Assembly (NCBI RefSeq): GCF_048544455.1
Contig: NC_133538.1
Span: forward strand, 5,176,658 to 5,240,657
From: Silene latifolia
Taxonomy: Eukaryota > Streptophyta > Magnoliopsida > Caryophyllales > Caryophyllaceae
Reading direction: 5' to 3'
DNA length: 64,000 nucleotides
Every line of letters begins with the position of its first letter. The first letter of the stretch is position 1. The notes under the pieces are model-generated. The model did not search any database. It was given only the letters and a program-made list of their open reading frames with translations, and was not told the origin of the DNA. Below, piece by piece: positions 39,964 through 52,944 of this stretch. The translations under genes and the position numbers were made by a program.

Positions 39964-40926
39964 TGTAACACCCCCATTTATTCAGGAGCCTTTAGCTAGA
40001 CATTCCCAAATAAATAGGACTATTACCATCTCGGTTTGCCGAGGTAGTGAATAACAAAGTACAACAAACCAAAATACATTAAATTAAAACTTTAACGATC
40101 ACATGGTCGTTACAAATTAACCAACTAAACTTAATATAAAATAATTACAACTCGCAGCGGAAATAAAAAAAGTGATTAAATAATCTATGTGGTCTAGACT
40201 TCTAGGTAGACTGACCAAATCCTCATGCATCTCATAGCTCCCAAGTCAGCTAATCTTTAAGACCTGCAAAATCTGCTCCCTATTTATGGTTCATCACAGG
40301 TGTTCACGAATACACTGTCAACCACGAGGTTGAGTAGGAATATACTAAACAACAATAATAATTCAACCGAAATAGCCTTCAAATTCTCATCACTTCATGC
40401 ATACAACGCACTTACATCACTGGCAGTAGCACAAATCCTTTAACACCGTGCTATGCTCAACTCAACTGGCAGTGATACTCTTATACCATGCTCAACTGGC
40501 AGTAGTACCCTTCGTACCATGCACAACTGGCTGTAGTAATCATTTACTATGCACAACTATCTCTGGCTGTAGTAATTACTTACTATGCACATCTGATAGT
40601 AACGATTACTCGCTATGCACAATTGGCAGTAACACCCTCCGTGTTATGCTCAACTGAATAATCAATTCTCCATACCAAATATAACCAACAACAAATACTC
40701 AATAACAATCCCGTCATACAGCTCAGCCAACATCTTAGCAAACACAAATATTCTATCTTCAATAATAAATCATAATATTAACATTAATCTCATCAACCGT
40801 CACAATTAAATATACGGTCACTTAACAATAAAAGCCGAGTTGAGTAGGAAATTCCTACCTGAGACGGTCGCGAATTCAATTAGTAAGGTGCATGTAACAA
40901 CTGTCCTTTACCAAATCCAAACCTAC

Positions 40927-40928
<2 letters not shown>
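39964..40928 (-). repeat. LARD-2 right (5') LTR, first segment
   Basis: Starts TGTAACACCCCC and runs to CCAAACCTACATAA, where the (TA)n tract and MULE-2 begin. The LTR resumes at 60392. Confidence 0.85.

Positions 40929-40968
<40 letters not shown>
40929..40968. repeat. (TA)n tract at the left edge of MULE-2
   Basis: About 20 TA units. The homologous LTR at 20410-20420 has only about four, followed by the continuing LTR sequence. Confidence 0.95.
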
Positions 40969-40972
<4 letters not shown>

Positions 40973-41022
40973 CGGGATCCAGTGAGAACCACCCATATAA
41001 TGAGAACCGTGAGAACCACCTT
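40969..41022 (+). repeat. Left terminal inverted repeat of MULE-2
   Basis: Pairs with 55203-55258; 20 identical bases CATATAATGAGAACCGTGAG in the core. GTGAGAACCAC occurs twice within the repeat, a possible transposase-binding site. Confidence 0.9.
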
Positions 41023-42116
41023 AATCTAATCTAATACCAATAATAACGCGCGCGCAAATCGCAAATCAACCACCTGCCCCTAAACATTCTAAACTCCGTC
41101 ATTTTCCAATTTTCATTTCCCTCTCATCATTCTTTCTCTCTCCTCGAATATTACCATCTTCACAACACCATTGATCCTCAACTACTGATCCATCAATCTC
41201 TTCAACGATCTGCCTATTCGACGCGTCCTTCATGAATGGAACCTTTTAATTCAAGGTAATATTTCGAAGTTGCTGATTAATTTGTTGATTTTGAAAATTA
41301 GGGTTCGGTAATTTGAGAAATTGTTTAAATTGGTTGAAATCGTGATATTATTGGCTCAGTTTTATGAATTAGACAGGTTTTACAATCGTCAAATTATCAG
41401 CTACGTGCATTAAATTGTTGCTATGTCGTCAAATTAGGTTTATAGTTTGATCTGTTTGTAATTTTTCAATTAATCGATTAAAATTAGGGTTTATCGTTTG
41501 ATCTGTTTGTAATTTTTCAATTAATCGATTAAAATTACGGTTTACAGTTTGATCTGTTTGTAATTTTTCAGGTAATCGATTAAAGTTGTTGAATTTGAGC
41601 AATTAGGGTTTCGTAATTTGAGAAATTAGGGTTCTTTAAAATTAGAAATTGCTTAAATTGGTTGAACTCGTGATATTGTTGGCTCAGTTTTATGAATTAG
41701 ACAGGTTTTACAATCGTCAAACTATTAGCTACGTGTATCAAATTATTGATATGTGCATCAAAAATTCTAAATTTAGTTGTAGTAATAATTACCTGGTATG
41801 ATTTTATTGTCAGTTACTTAATTTTAAGTCGTCGTTATTGCAAAGAATGACATTCTTAGTTCAATGGGGTCGCGCAGTTCTTCTAATGTCATTACAAATG
41901 GCATTACAAATGAAGGACAGATGGTTGAAGTTATTGCATCTCAATCAATATCGAAATGTCCGCCTTAACATTGATGTTCCCGAAATCGTACAAGGTACAA
42001 TTACTCGTTGAACTGTTGAATGATCAGATATTGTTCTATATAACCGTGCTGTTGAATACTTGAGTTATCCAGTAAATCTAAATCCTAACTCTACTTTAAT
42101 TTCATCACATTTGCAG
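41023..42116 (+). promoter_or_regulatory. Promoter and leader of the MULE-2 transposase gene
   Basis: A pyrimidine-rich leader (about 41090-41255) ends CAATTCAAG|GTAATA, a clear donor. The following intron contains a threefold near-tandem unit GTTTGATCTGTTTGTAATTT (41450-41580). A second candidate exon (about 41878-41995) ends GTACAAG|GTACAA, and the next acceptor is TTTGCAG at 42116; the split codon G|AT keeps phase. In that phase several ATGs precede INxxVxxxxxxNIDVPEIVQ-like sequence. The true start is not decidable by eye. Confidence 0.5.
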
Positions 42117-44382
42117 ATAACGTAGTAGACGAGGCAGAGGTAATAGAGGAGGCAGAGGTAATAGAGGATGCAGAGGAGGAGGGGGAGGAGGAGGAGGAGG
42201 CGTCCGGTTCAAGCAACATGAATCGGATTTTTGGTTGTCCTACCCATCTCAAGCCTGTTATTGGTATGGTCTTTGATACACTTGAACTCGGTATTGCTTT
42301 TTATGAAGCATATGCAAAAGAATGTGGGTTTGTGACTAGGAAAGGCTCACAAAAGAATAAACAGGGTGTCACTACACATAAAACTTGTTTGTGTAATAAG
42401 GCTGGAGAATGTGAAGCCAAAGGCAAAAAACACCGTAGGCAAAGGACTAGGGTAGGTTGCCTTGCTAAGATTAAGTTTAAACGAATTGCTAACGGTAAAT
42501 ACCAAATTTATGGTTTTGGTGAAGGGCATAATCATATGCCAGCTACACCATTAACAATGGTACATCTGACGCAAACGAGAGAATTGAATATAGTTCATAA
42601 AAAAATGATAGTTGACAACTCAAAGGTTAACAAAGGTCCAGTTATGACCTATAGGATGTTTAAGGAGTATGTCAGAGGTTATCAGAATGTGGGTGCTTCA
42701 TTGGAAGACTTTAAAAACTTTTCAAGGGATATCAAAAAGTTCTTGTCAGAAGGGGATGCTCAAATGCTTATTGAGCATTTTATGAAAATAAAAAGAATGT
42801 GTCCATCCTTTTACTTTGACTTTGAGGTAGATGAGAAAGGTAGATTGTCACATGTTTTCTGGGCTGACCCTATTAGTATAAAAAATTATTTGTTATTTGG
42901 GGATATGACATCCTTTGACACTACCTTTAGGAAAAATAAGTATAGAATGATATTCGCCCCTTTCACAGGGGTGGATCATCATAAGAGATGTGTGACCTTT
43001 GGGGCTGGGCTTCTTATTAATGAGAGCAAGGAGTCATTTGCTTGGTTATTTACGAAATTCCTAGAAGCTATGGGGGGTCGTTATCCTGTGTGTATAATAA
43101 CCGACGAAGATTTGGGGATAGAAGGAGGACTTAAGAAAGTCTTTAAAGATAAAGTGCAACATAGATATTGCATGTGGCACATATTGAAGAAGTTGCCGAG
43201 AAGGTAGGGCCATTATATGTAGAGAAACTGAGTTTTTGAAAGAGATAAACTCATGTGTTTGGGGCGAAGATGTGGAGCCTGCTGAATTTGAGGAAAGATG
43301 GACAGCCATTGTGGAAGCTCATGGGTTGTCGGATAATGAGTGGCTTCAGGAAAAGTATGGCATTAGACATTTTTGGATTCCACTTACTTTCGTGACTTGT
43401 TATTAGGAGGGTTGATGAGAACCACCTCGAGGTCCGAGTCAGAAAATCATTTTTTAGCAATTTCACTAATCCAAATTTGACCCTTGTTGAATTTTGGATG
43501 CGCTTTGAGAGTGCAATGGATACACAACGATGGGCTCAATCGAAACTGATTGCACAATCTAAGTACTCATTTCCTGACTTGGCTACTCCTCTGACCTGAA
43601 AAGCATGCGCAGAAACCTACACTCCGAGAATTTTCGAGGAGTTCAAAGTGGAAATAAAAGCAAGATGCTTTACATGTGCCATTGGGGACAAACAAAAAGA
43701 TAAGAATCATGCAATTCTCTGCATAGATGTCAAGGATCGTGAGAGAAAGAAAGACTATAAGGTGGGTTATAAGACACCAAGTGTGAAACTAGTATGCAAT
43801 TGCAAGAAATTTGAACGACATGGAATACTCTGTCGACATATTCTCCGTGTCCTTAAAGATTATGGTTTTGAGAAAATTCCAAGCGAATACCTACTTAATA
43901 GGTGGAGCAAACTAGCAACCCGCCACCAATATTCAATTCGATGGGCGGTTGCTTGCGGATCACAGATCGGTCGATGCACAAAAGAACAAACCGATCAATT
44001 GTGGTCAGAAATGTTCACTTGTGTGTCACTAGTTGAACAGAGTCCTGTTAATTGTGATGAGTTACTAACCATTTTACGCGAGTTCAAGGAAAGGGTACTT
44101 GCAGAAACAACAAGTAGTGTCGCTGATGATGGTGGTAATAGTAGTATTGGAAAGAAAAGGGACAAAAATGCGGAAATTGGAATGCTCTTGGGTACAAGTG
44201 TGCCTAGCGAAATTACAATTTTGCCGCCAAGACAATGCAAAAACAAAGGCTCGGGAAAAAGAATGATTTCACAAAGAGAAAGAGCAGGGGAAGTCAATAA
44301 GAAACCACTAAGAAGATGCAAGGCTTGTGGGCAGATGGCGAACCACGATAGCAGGAATTGTGACCGACCAAAGGATCACTGA
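42117..44382 (+). pseudogene. FAR1/FRS-type MULE transposase (copy 2), near full length, frameshifted
   Basis: After an acidic stretch rich in EEA/VIE, the FAR1 DNA-binding domain starts GMVFDTLELGIAFYEAYAKE and has GCLAKIKFKR and GEGHNHMP (C, C, H, H zinc ligands). The DDE domain shows SFDTTFRKNKY, FTGVDHHKRCVTFG, CIITDEDLG and HRYCMWHILKKLP, with catalytic Asp near 42915 and 43105. After a frame break at 43204 comes RETEFLKEINSCVWGED with EFEERW, then breaks near 43380 and 43455 and a TGA at about 43597. The last frame (to 44382) has a SWIM finger CNCKKFERHGILCRHI and a C-terminal zinc knuckle CKACGQMANHDSRNC. Domain completeness suggests a recently lost autonomous transposase. MULE-1 carries a diverged relative. 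Confidence 0.9.
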
Positions 44383-45768
44383 CAAATAGTCGAGTAAGTG
44401 ATGTCTCTTATTAGCGCAAGTTTTCTACTTTTACCCTTTTTGTTTCCCTCTAATTTTTATCTTTGTTGACATTTGCTTTCTTATGTGTGAGATTGAAGTT
44501 TTTTGCGAGGAATTGGACCGGCAAATTTTTTGAGCATCATTTGAGAAGTCAACACTTGTTTTTGAGCATCATTGAAGTTTTTAGGATTATTTTTGAGCAT
44601 CATTGAAGTTTTTAGGATTATTTTTGAGCATCATTTGAGAAGTTAACAATTGTTTTGTAATAAATGTAACGGGAGGCTTCCCGATTCTTAAATTGTATAT
44701 TTGAGAAGATGAAATTGTGATTCGATTTAAGAATAGGAAACATGTGTTTCTCTGAGCAATTATGACATGCACATACAAGCTCATTTTATGCACGTACGAG
44801 GTCGTTTTATGCACATGTGATAATTGTGTCTCCAAATTTGGTAATTAGAAAGCTGAAACATGTGATCAATTTACGCCAGCAATAAAATGTGATTAGTTGA
44901 ATCATCATCGTGTATGACAAGTCGTTAAATATCATGCAACTAAAAGGTTATTCCATGCACATGGATTTCATCTATGATACATGTGTTTCCCTTGGCAAAC
45001 ATGAACATGGCATGTTCATACGAGATCATTTTATGCACGTACGAGGTCATTTTATGCACGTGATAATTGTTTCTCCAAATTTGGTAATTAAAAAGCTGAA
45101 ACATGTGATCATTTTATGCCAACAATAAAATGTGACTTAAATGTGGGTTTTAATTCTCATTTCAAGTCTCGAAACTTAAATGTGAGTGATTATTGAAGAA
45201 GTCGGGCCAATCCTATTAGCACTTTAGGCACGGCCCAGCACGGCACGCTCAAAGTACACTGGGAACTCTAAATAATGCAAGTAATTTTGTTTTGAAAATT
45301 TTCATGCATGTAGAAGGCTGTTCCATACACATATAACGCCTTTTCATGCATGTAAATATGCAAGTTACTTTGGGATTTAAAAACAACACCTCGACAAATG
45401 GGGTAATTCTCATTACAAGTCTCATTTAAAAAGGCCATAATCTAGTAACATAATTGTGCCCCACACAGTTAAAAAGCTGTTCCATTCACATATAACGCCT
45501 CCTCGGCACGCTCGAGTCTCGTTAAATGACCTTCGAAAGTCGACAAATTACATGCACGTAGAAAGGTATTGCATACACATACAACGCCTTCTCATGCACG
45601 TAGGAGGGTCTTCCATACACGCAAAAGTTACTTGGAATACCTACACATCTGCAACCTACAAATTTAGTCCACAAACAAACTAATGCCTGCCCAAATCAAA
45701 GAATCAACAAAAGACAATGAGAAGGTTCTCTCGCCACTCCCGATTGCTAAGCACATACAACGCCTTCT
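44383..45768. repeat. Non-coding convergence zone with dispersed ATGCACRTA motifs
   Basis: No gene. Two diverged copies of a ~190-bp unit (about 44740-44895 and 44945-45140) share ATGCACGTACGAGGTC, GTGTCTCCAAATTTGG/GTTTCTCCAAATTTGG and AGCTGAAACATGTGATCA. Further right, CATGCACGTAG, CATACACATACAACGCC and variants recur until about 45770. The same words reappear at 51085-51420 and 52960-53110. Confidence 0.65.
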
Positions 45769-47395
45769 CACCATATTCTTGCAAAAATAACACCTAGGTA
45801 TAATCCTACAAAAAAAGGTAGGGAAATATTGTTACATTTAAAGTCACTTGACATCAATATTGAAAGTCTTGCAGTTAAATGATTGGAAAATAATAGAAAC
45901 AAAATTAGATAAAGCATTCGGAAGATATTGTTATTACCGTTCTCTTGTTTTCCTCCCATCTGATAAGATCTACAATCTTACTCTCACCATATTCATCCAA
46001 ATTCTGCATATATATTTGACAACAATATTGAAAGTGTTACATTTCACCAAAAAATATTGAAAGTGTTGCAATAAAATATGCCGAATAATATTTGACTAAT
46101 ATAACTTGGTTTAGACATCATTACCTCGTAACAAGTCTGATCGGACCATAATGATTGACAACTCAAGTTTTCTAGAAACTTCAAAGAAATAGACTCCGCA
46201 AGAATACCTTTTGAAATAAGGAAATTTGTTAAACACTTTAAAATGCTGTGTATCCCATCGAAAATATTTAAAACGAGTAGAGTATAGTTTAAACAAGTAA
46301 GGTACCCATTCTTTTGTCGAGGCACATCCACAAATCACAAACGGAAAATTGTTTATTTGCAACGACTTTTTGTATCCTGGAAAGTCTCTTGCAATAATCT
46401 CCAAAGCAGGAAATAACTACAAAAAACCAAAAAAAGGAAAACACAATAATATAAAAGCGAAGGAAAACCAACACAAAATTGAGGTAACAAACCCCTAAGG
46501 CATACGGATATAATCATACCGTTTCAACTAAAAATTTACATCTTGTGTCAGGACGCCTAGGCAAGTTTGAGTCAAGTATAAAGTTGGTCTTTTTAACAAA
46601 GTCGACACGCAAGCAAACCAATGTTCACGGTCAACACAAGAAGGGAAGAAAGCCTCGCAAAAACGCCCATAAGGAAATGAAAAAGTGAGGGATAATTACC
46701 GATTCGACGGGATAATATACAAACAAAGTTAGACAGATATTTAATAAAGTTCTTTCTTGGGCAAGAACTTAATTAAGTTCTTTCAAAGTAGTAAATTCCG
46801 TCGATATAATAAAATTTAAAAGTGACGGGATAATTACCAGTTTAGCTTTGGTTAGACTTTTGGGCAAGTACTGAAGCTTAATGTACTGACTTTGAAAACT
46901 GTTTTTAGGGACAACATCCTGAAAGTTGAGAAAATTTGTGAAAAATGTTGGTAATTCCAAGTAGAAACATTAGCGGTTACTAAGGATGAATATGAATACC
47001 TTGATTATTGTCGGAAAGTACACAAGACTTGGTCTTTCAAGTGTTAAACGAAGACCAACAAGGTCAATTACCATATCCATGATCCATTTTCCTCCAAATA
47101 AAGTCGACATTCCTTCTTGGGTTACTTGCAGCCATGGAGTGTCTACAACAATGTCACTAATAATGCACATATTGTAATTAGATGCACACACAACAGCAAA
47201 GTGGACAAAAACAACTCAAAAAGATGCTATATGGTCAGTGATAACTTACTCCGTATTTGCCACATTTGTCCTAATAAAATTCATCAAGTGTTCATCTCAG
47301 ATAGGGCAAGTCTCGTGGAACTTCATTCCTGGGGAGAAAAAGGGAAAACACAGAACAATTACATAACCATAGCACACTTTTAATAAACCAGGAGT
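45769..47395 (-). pseudogene. Second Ulp1-like module, degraded
   Basis: Minus-strand exons separated by short introns give VVDTPWLQVTQEGMSTLFGG, then KWIMDMVIDLVGLRLTLERP (about 47140-47040), DVVPKNSFQSQYIKL (about 46910), and EIIARDFPGYKKSLQINNFP with FVICGC (about 46400-46310). The W-x-MDMVIDL segment and the late FPFVIC segment are like the Ulp1 C-terminal peptidase domains encoded by plant MULEs. It follows the stop of the upstream Ulp1-like gene at 47439, so it may be a second gene or a duplicated module. No complete His-Asp-Cys triad can be assembled. Confidence 0.45.
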
Positions 47396-47438
47396 CATCA
47401 TATAGTAATGAGAAGCATTGTTGGTAATAGATTTCTGA

Positions 47439-50400
47439 TTACCGAATCACACAGCCATTCTTGTAAGCCTTTGCTTTAGACGTCACTTGATCTTTCACGA
47501 TGTTGTCTTGCCAAGTCAAAATTTCATTGCAAACCCTCACAATGTAACGCTTCACATCAGTTCTCTGAACAATGATATAAAGTAAAATCAACCGCAGAGC
47601 CTACACATCTAATACACATACCTACATATCTAATACACATACCTACATATCTAATACACATACCTACACATCTAATACACATACCTACATATCTAATACA
47701 CATACAAGGCTGATTCATGAAAGAACAAAGCTAATACATGCATGTTGATGGCTTCAAGCGTCGGAAATATAGAAACACCAACTAAAAATTTGACTTAAAT
47801 AATGGAGACTTACGTCCTTGAGCAACTTTAAAGTATACCGACACTTATTCCCATTGTACGTCTCCATATGTCGCATCATGTAAATTCCAGTATCACGCTC
47901 GACAGAGAAACTTTTATTCGGAACATACTCTTTGGCTACTACAAAATATGTAGCATGCAACTTGGGAATCATGGAAGAAAGCTTTGCACTTAACTGTTTC
48001 TTCATTAGACAAGACAATGCCAAGCAAATAAGTTCGCTATATAAGAATTAAATCAGACATTTAACATACTTATTGCCAAACGGTGTGAAAACATACCACA
48101 TATTGAACACTGGCATGAAAATCTACACATCCTGGATCACACGGGTGTATAACTTCATACAAGTTATGATCAATATCAAAACAATGAAGAAGTGGGCTGG
48201 GTGCAACAACAGGGAATAAAACCTGTCAAACAATGGTTAGTTGGGTTTGTATATTATTTAATTATGTACTTTTAAAACTTTTAAAATATTGAACAACTTA
48301 CCAATTTCACGTCTCTATAGTTGATATCCAATGAGGCTATCTGTTGTTTCAATTAGGTGACCCGTATTAGAGAATAAAAAGGTACAAGTTGATAACTGAG
48401 ACCAACAAAATTTAAATATCAAACTTACATCGCTTGTTTCAGTGAGAAAGAGATTTTGAAATTGATCTACGATCTCTTAACCTGTTTCCATTATTCAGAT
48501 AATCACACCACACATTGATCACGTCGATGTTAACGCTACCACCAAATAGCAAGGTCTTCATATCATATCGTGTAAGAATCTTGCCGCCACGGCTGAACAG
48601 AACCTCGCTACAAAAATAAAACCTTAGTGTTATAGAAAGAAAATATAATACATATACTGAATAAGAAGAAAATAAAAGCAAAATTAATAGACTAATACAT
48701 ACCCTTCATCTAAGTCAGCGGCAAATGCATAGTCACCCATCGCTTTTTCAGATGACTCAAGGCATCCATCACGTTCACATTTCGTATGAAGAAAGGTGAA
48801 CGAAAAACGCCGAGTAACTCAACTTTCCTCTTACACTTCCGAGTCTGGGAGGGGACGGTTGGGGACAGTTCTACAAGCGGAGAAGAAGGCATAATTGGAG
48901 ATTCATTCAATGACACTTGTGACGAGATAAGTATTGGTGATGCGGGGATGGATTGGAAGGTGCGGTGATGTGCTTGCACGGGGAGGGGAATGAATATAAG
49001 GTGCGGCGGGAGTGCTTCCACGGGAGGGGATGGGATTGAAGGTGTAGGCGACATTGTTGCACGGGGAGGGGATGGAATGACAGGTGCGATTGACGTGCTC
49101 GCATGGGGAACATCACACATATCACCAGCCTCCGTGCTTCGCGAACTCTTGAGATGTATATAACGCATCCTCACCGTGAAAGAGACCGAAAGATGGTCCC
49201 TCCATGAGTTCCTTGTCCATCTTTTCCTTCGTAACTTGGTGTTCTTTAAATGCCTCACCAACACGGTTATATGCACTATTCAGAATCCCCTCTAAATCAG
49301 CCAAGATGTTGGGATCGTTGAAAAACTCATCAGAGTCCATATAATCCACATACTTCTTCCCCTCCTCCACTATACTCTCGTCCTTTCTCTCCTCTTCCTC
49401 CATTTCATGGTCATCTTTCTCCTTGACCTTATCAAATTTATCCTCCACTGTACCCTCATCGTTTCTCTCATCTTGCTCCAATTCATGGTCATCTTTCTCC
49501 TCGTCCTTTCTTTCCTCTTCTTCCATCTCGATTCTTCTTTTTACTTTGTCAAAAGTGAAAACCCTTTAAATAACGAATCGCAAAGTCGACATTTTGCAAT
49601 GACTTCCATATGAGGAACCACAAACTTTGCTTGCATGACTGCCTTTGAGAATGCACCATAACAGTCTGCAAGAGTAACAACAGTCCCCGCTAAAACCTTG
49701 ATACAATCTGTTGTTTTCTTATGAACGGGACCTCCTTCTTCAAGATATCCTCAACCTTTCCCTTTCCCTTTGTTGTCACTCCAGCACCCTCAACATTTTC
49801 CTTTCCCTGTGTCGTCACTGCATCATCAACCCGTTTGTCAGTTTCAGACACGGGTGGTTTATAAACAAATCTGTCTTCTACACGCCCCTCTCCGAAACAA
49901 TTTGCATCATGTTTTTCCATCTTCACCCTCTCTCTGATACGTTAAATCGGACCAATTGGCTAACAAAGGGAAAGATCGAACGACCGTTCTTGTCTTGAAA
50001 ACGACTCTATCCAAGTAGATAAGACAGAAAATGAGAATTGGTCCCTTGAAGGACGTACCGGGTCTTTAGTCACGCCTTTTTCCAGGAAATGACATTTTCA
50101 ATCATGTTGACTCGTGCAAGCTTGCACCAATTAAATTTAGGTACATCGACAAGATCGGACAGGCAGCTTAATATACGAGTGCTGGGATAATCACTAGCTA
50201 CCCCCATCAACAGAACAGAAGTAATGTATACAAGAAAATTCCTCTTAAAATCATCTCCAGCATCCCGCTGCTCAATCATCTTCTCTAGTAAAACCTTCTT
50301 GGTAATATCTGTGGTACTAAATTGGTCCTTAAATCTCCGGGACACCTCTAAATAACCCTCTTCTTTACAGTACCTCCCAACTGGATTAATATCTAATGGC

Positions 50401-50958
50401 CCCATAGGAATTCCCGTGACAAGGTAGACATCCTCATCCGTGATAGTCAAATCCCCATTCATCAACGAACAACTGAATGGATTGAAAGACTCCACAATCC
50501 ATCTAGCCAAATGGCCATGGATTTCTTCCGACTGAAGTTTTAACAGCTCTCCAAAACCCATGCTCTTAATAGCTTCAATTTGCTTCTCAGACGGGTTCGA
50601 CTTGATAAAATTAATTATCAAAGAAGGACTCATCCTAGTTACCAGCGTATCATAATCTTTACCACACTTCCTATGTGGACTTCCTTTCTTACTAGCAACG
50701 CTGCTAGCATCTTTCTTATCAGTAACAGTGGACACTCTCCTTTTCTTGGTAGATGGTTCTTCAACATCTTTCGGTAAGACATCCTCATCAACTGGTTTTT
50801 TAGTACGAGGACTCACTCGACGCGAAAATTGGTTCTCGTTTTAGTAGCTTCCTTGTCACCAAGTTTTTACGGTTTAGAAGCTTCCTTGTCAATCAAGCTT
50901 ACATTGTAGTAGCTTCGTTGTCAATCAAGTTTTTACGAGAAGACATCCCCATCATCTG
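47439..50958 (-). pseudogene. Ulp1-like (SUMO peptidase-related) MULE-borne gene
   Basis: Minus-strand exons in order. From a start near 50958 and 50816 there is a basic N-terminus, then IEAIKSMGFGELLKL, LARWIVESFNPFS and DEDVYLVTGIPMGPLDINPV (about 50600-50390), the N-terminal domain typical of MULE Ulp1-like proteins. Next are an acidic coiled region (49526-49300), a Pro/Ser-rich linker with KRKVELLGVFRSPF (about 48800), LFSRGGKILTRYDMKTL and IDVINVWCDYLNN (about 48610-48480), a FPVVAPSPLLHCFDIDHNLY core (about 48215), DTGIYMMRHMETY (about 47900) and NEILTWQDNIV before a stop at 47439. The usual DCG/DSG catalytic position reads DTG. Several junctions look spliced; others may be frameshifts. 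Role in transposition is unknown in the family. Confidence 0.7.
47602..47705. repeat. Tandem repeat, unit about 20-21 bp, within the Ulp1-like gene intron
   Basis: Five copies of CTAATACACATACCTACAYAT. The unit contains ACACATACC, close to the ATGCACATAC words found elsewhere in MULE-2. Confidence 0.85.
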
Positions 50959-51179
50959 TCAAATGTTAAACAACATTAATTAGGTGATGTCTGAAGTTTT
51001 TGGTGAAGTAATGTTTCAAAGATTTCAAATTAAATGACAAATTTTAGCATTAATGCATCAAATAGCAAAGCAACAAATTGAAAATTTTAATGCACATATA
51101 GTGCTTCGTCGTACATGTAGAAGACTATTTAATGCACATACTATGTTTTTTCATTCATGTACAAGGTTGTTTAAATAAA

Positions 51180-52944
51180 GACACCGTAGAGGGGTCGAGT
51201 GAACACTTGTTTGGGGACGGGATTAAATGTAGAAGGCTAGGTATCCTAAAACGGGAAGGGAAACGGTTGAGGGATGGATTAGGCGGACCGCTACCGCGGA
51301 TCCGCCTAATCCAACCCTCAACCCTTTCCCTTTTTTTTTAAAACATGTAGAAAACTATTTAATGCACATACTCTACATTGTCATGCACATACACAATTGT
51401 TTAATAAACATATGTTGCCGGGTATCCTAAAATGGGACGGGAAATGGTTGAGGGTTGGATTAGGCGGACCGCTACCGCGGATCCGCCTAATCCAACCCTC
51501 AACCCTTTCCCTTCTCACATTATCGGCCGCGAGACCAAAAGACACCCTAGAGGGGATGAGTGAACCCTTTTTTGGGGACGGGATTTAAAGTAGGGGGTCG
51601 GGTATCCTAAAACGGGACGGGAAAGGGTTGAGGGTTGGATTAGGCGGACCGCTACCGCGGATCCGCCTAATCCAACCCTCAACCCTTTCCCTTCTCACAT
51701 TATCGGCCGCGAGACCAAAAGACACCCTAGAGGGGATGAGTGAACCCTTTTTTGGGGACGGGATTTAAAGTAGGGGGCCGGGTATCCTAAAACGGGACGG
51801 GAAAGGGTTGAGGGTTGGATTAGGCGGACCGCTACCGCGGATCCGCCTAATCCAACCCTCAACCCTTTCCCTTCTCACATTATCGGCCGCGAGACCAAAA
51901 GACACCCTAGAGGGGATGAGTGAACCCTTTTTTGGGGACGGGATTTAAAGTAGGGGGCCGGGTATCCTAAAACGGGACGGGAAAGGGTTGAGGGTTGGAT
52001 TAGGCGGACCGCTACCGCGGATCCGCCTAATCCAACCCTCAACCCTTTCCCTTCTCACATTATCGGCCGCGAGACCAAAAGACACCCTAGAGGGGATGAG
52101 TGAACCCTTTTTTGGGGACGGGATTTAAAGTAGGGGCCGGGTATCCTAAAACGGGAGGGGAATGGGTTGAGGGTTGGATTCGGCGGACCGCTACCGCGGA
52201 TCCGCCTAATCCAACCCTCAACCCTTTCCCTTCTCACATTATCGGCCGCGAGACGAAAAGACACCCTAGAGGGGATGAGTGAACCCTTTTTTGGGGACGG
52301 GATTTAAAGTAGGGGGCGGGTATCCTAAAACGGGACGGGAAAGGGTTGAGGGTTGGATTAGGCGGACCGCTACCGCGGATCCGCCTAATCCAACCCTCAA
52401 CCCTTTCCCTTCTCACATTATCGGCCGCGAGACCAAAAGACACCCTAGAGGGGATGAGTGAACCCTTTTTTGGGGACGGGATTTAAAGTAGGGGTGGGGT
52501 ATCCTAAAACGGGACGGGAAAGGGTTGAGGGTTGGATTAGGCGGACCGCTACCGCGGATCCGCCTAATCCAACCCTCAACCCTTTCCTTCTCACATTATC
52601 GGCCGCGAGACCAAAAGACACCCTAGAGGGGATGAGTGAACCCTTTTTGGGGACGGGATTTAAAGTAGGGGCCGGTATCCTAAAGCGGGACGGGAAAGGG
52701 TTGAGGGTTGGATTAGGCGGACCGCTACCGCGGATCCGCCTAATCCAACCCTCAACCCTTTCCCTTCTCACATTATCGGCCGCGAGACCAATAGACACCC
52801 TAGAGGGGATGAGTGAACCCTTTTTTGGGGACGGGATTTAAAGTAGCGGGCCGGGTATCCTAAAACGGGACGGGAAAGGGTTGAGGGTTGGATTAGGCGG
52901 ACCGCTACCGCGGATCCGCCTAATCCAACCCTCAACCCTTTCCC
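51180..52944. repeat. Minisatellite of ~180-bp units, each with a perfect 30-bp-arm hairpin
   Basis: Ten units with starts (GGTATCCTAAAACGGG) at about 51239, 51420, 51601, 51781, 51961, 52140, 52319, 52499, 52675 and 52854. Each unit contains GGGAAAGGGTTGAGGGTTGG plus ATTAGGCGGA, a 13-nt spacer CCGCTACCGCGGA, and the exact inverse complement TCCGCCTAATCC...CCCTTTCCC. A linker (CACATTATCGGCCGCGAGAC, GGGGACGGGATTTAAAGTAG) completes the unit. Central units are almost identical; the first is diverged. GC content is far above the surroundings. Open frames crossing it on both strands are symmetric translations of the repeat and not genes. Confidence 0.95.
51331..51418. repeat. Flank duplication, copy A (inside the first units)
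   Basis: About 88 bp from TTTTTTTTAAAACATGTAG to AATAAACATATGTTGCCGG, repeated almost exactly at 52945-53033. Confidence 0.85.

Noticed and set aside
44910-45128. Frame rich in MHV/HFMHVRGH repeats
   Set aside because: Translation of the ATGCACGTA word array in MULE-2.
51132-52841. Series of similar 60-127-codon frames on both strands with WIRRxRGSGPPNPTLNPF
   Set aside because: They appear symmetrically on both strands because each minisatellite unit is a hairpin. Repeat translation, not a gene family.
51180-52944. CRISPR-like regular array
   Set aside because: Unit and linker are both repeated, there are no unique spacers, and the genome is a plant.
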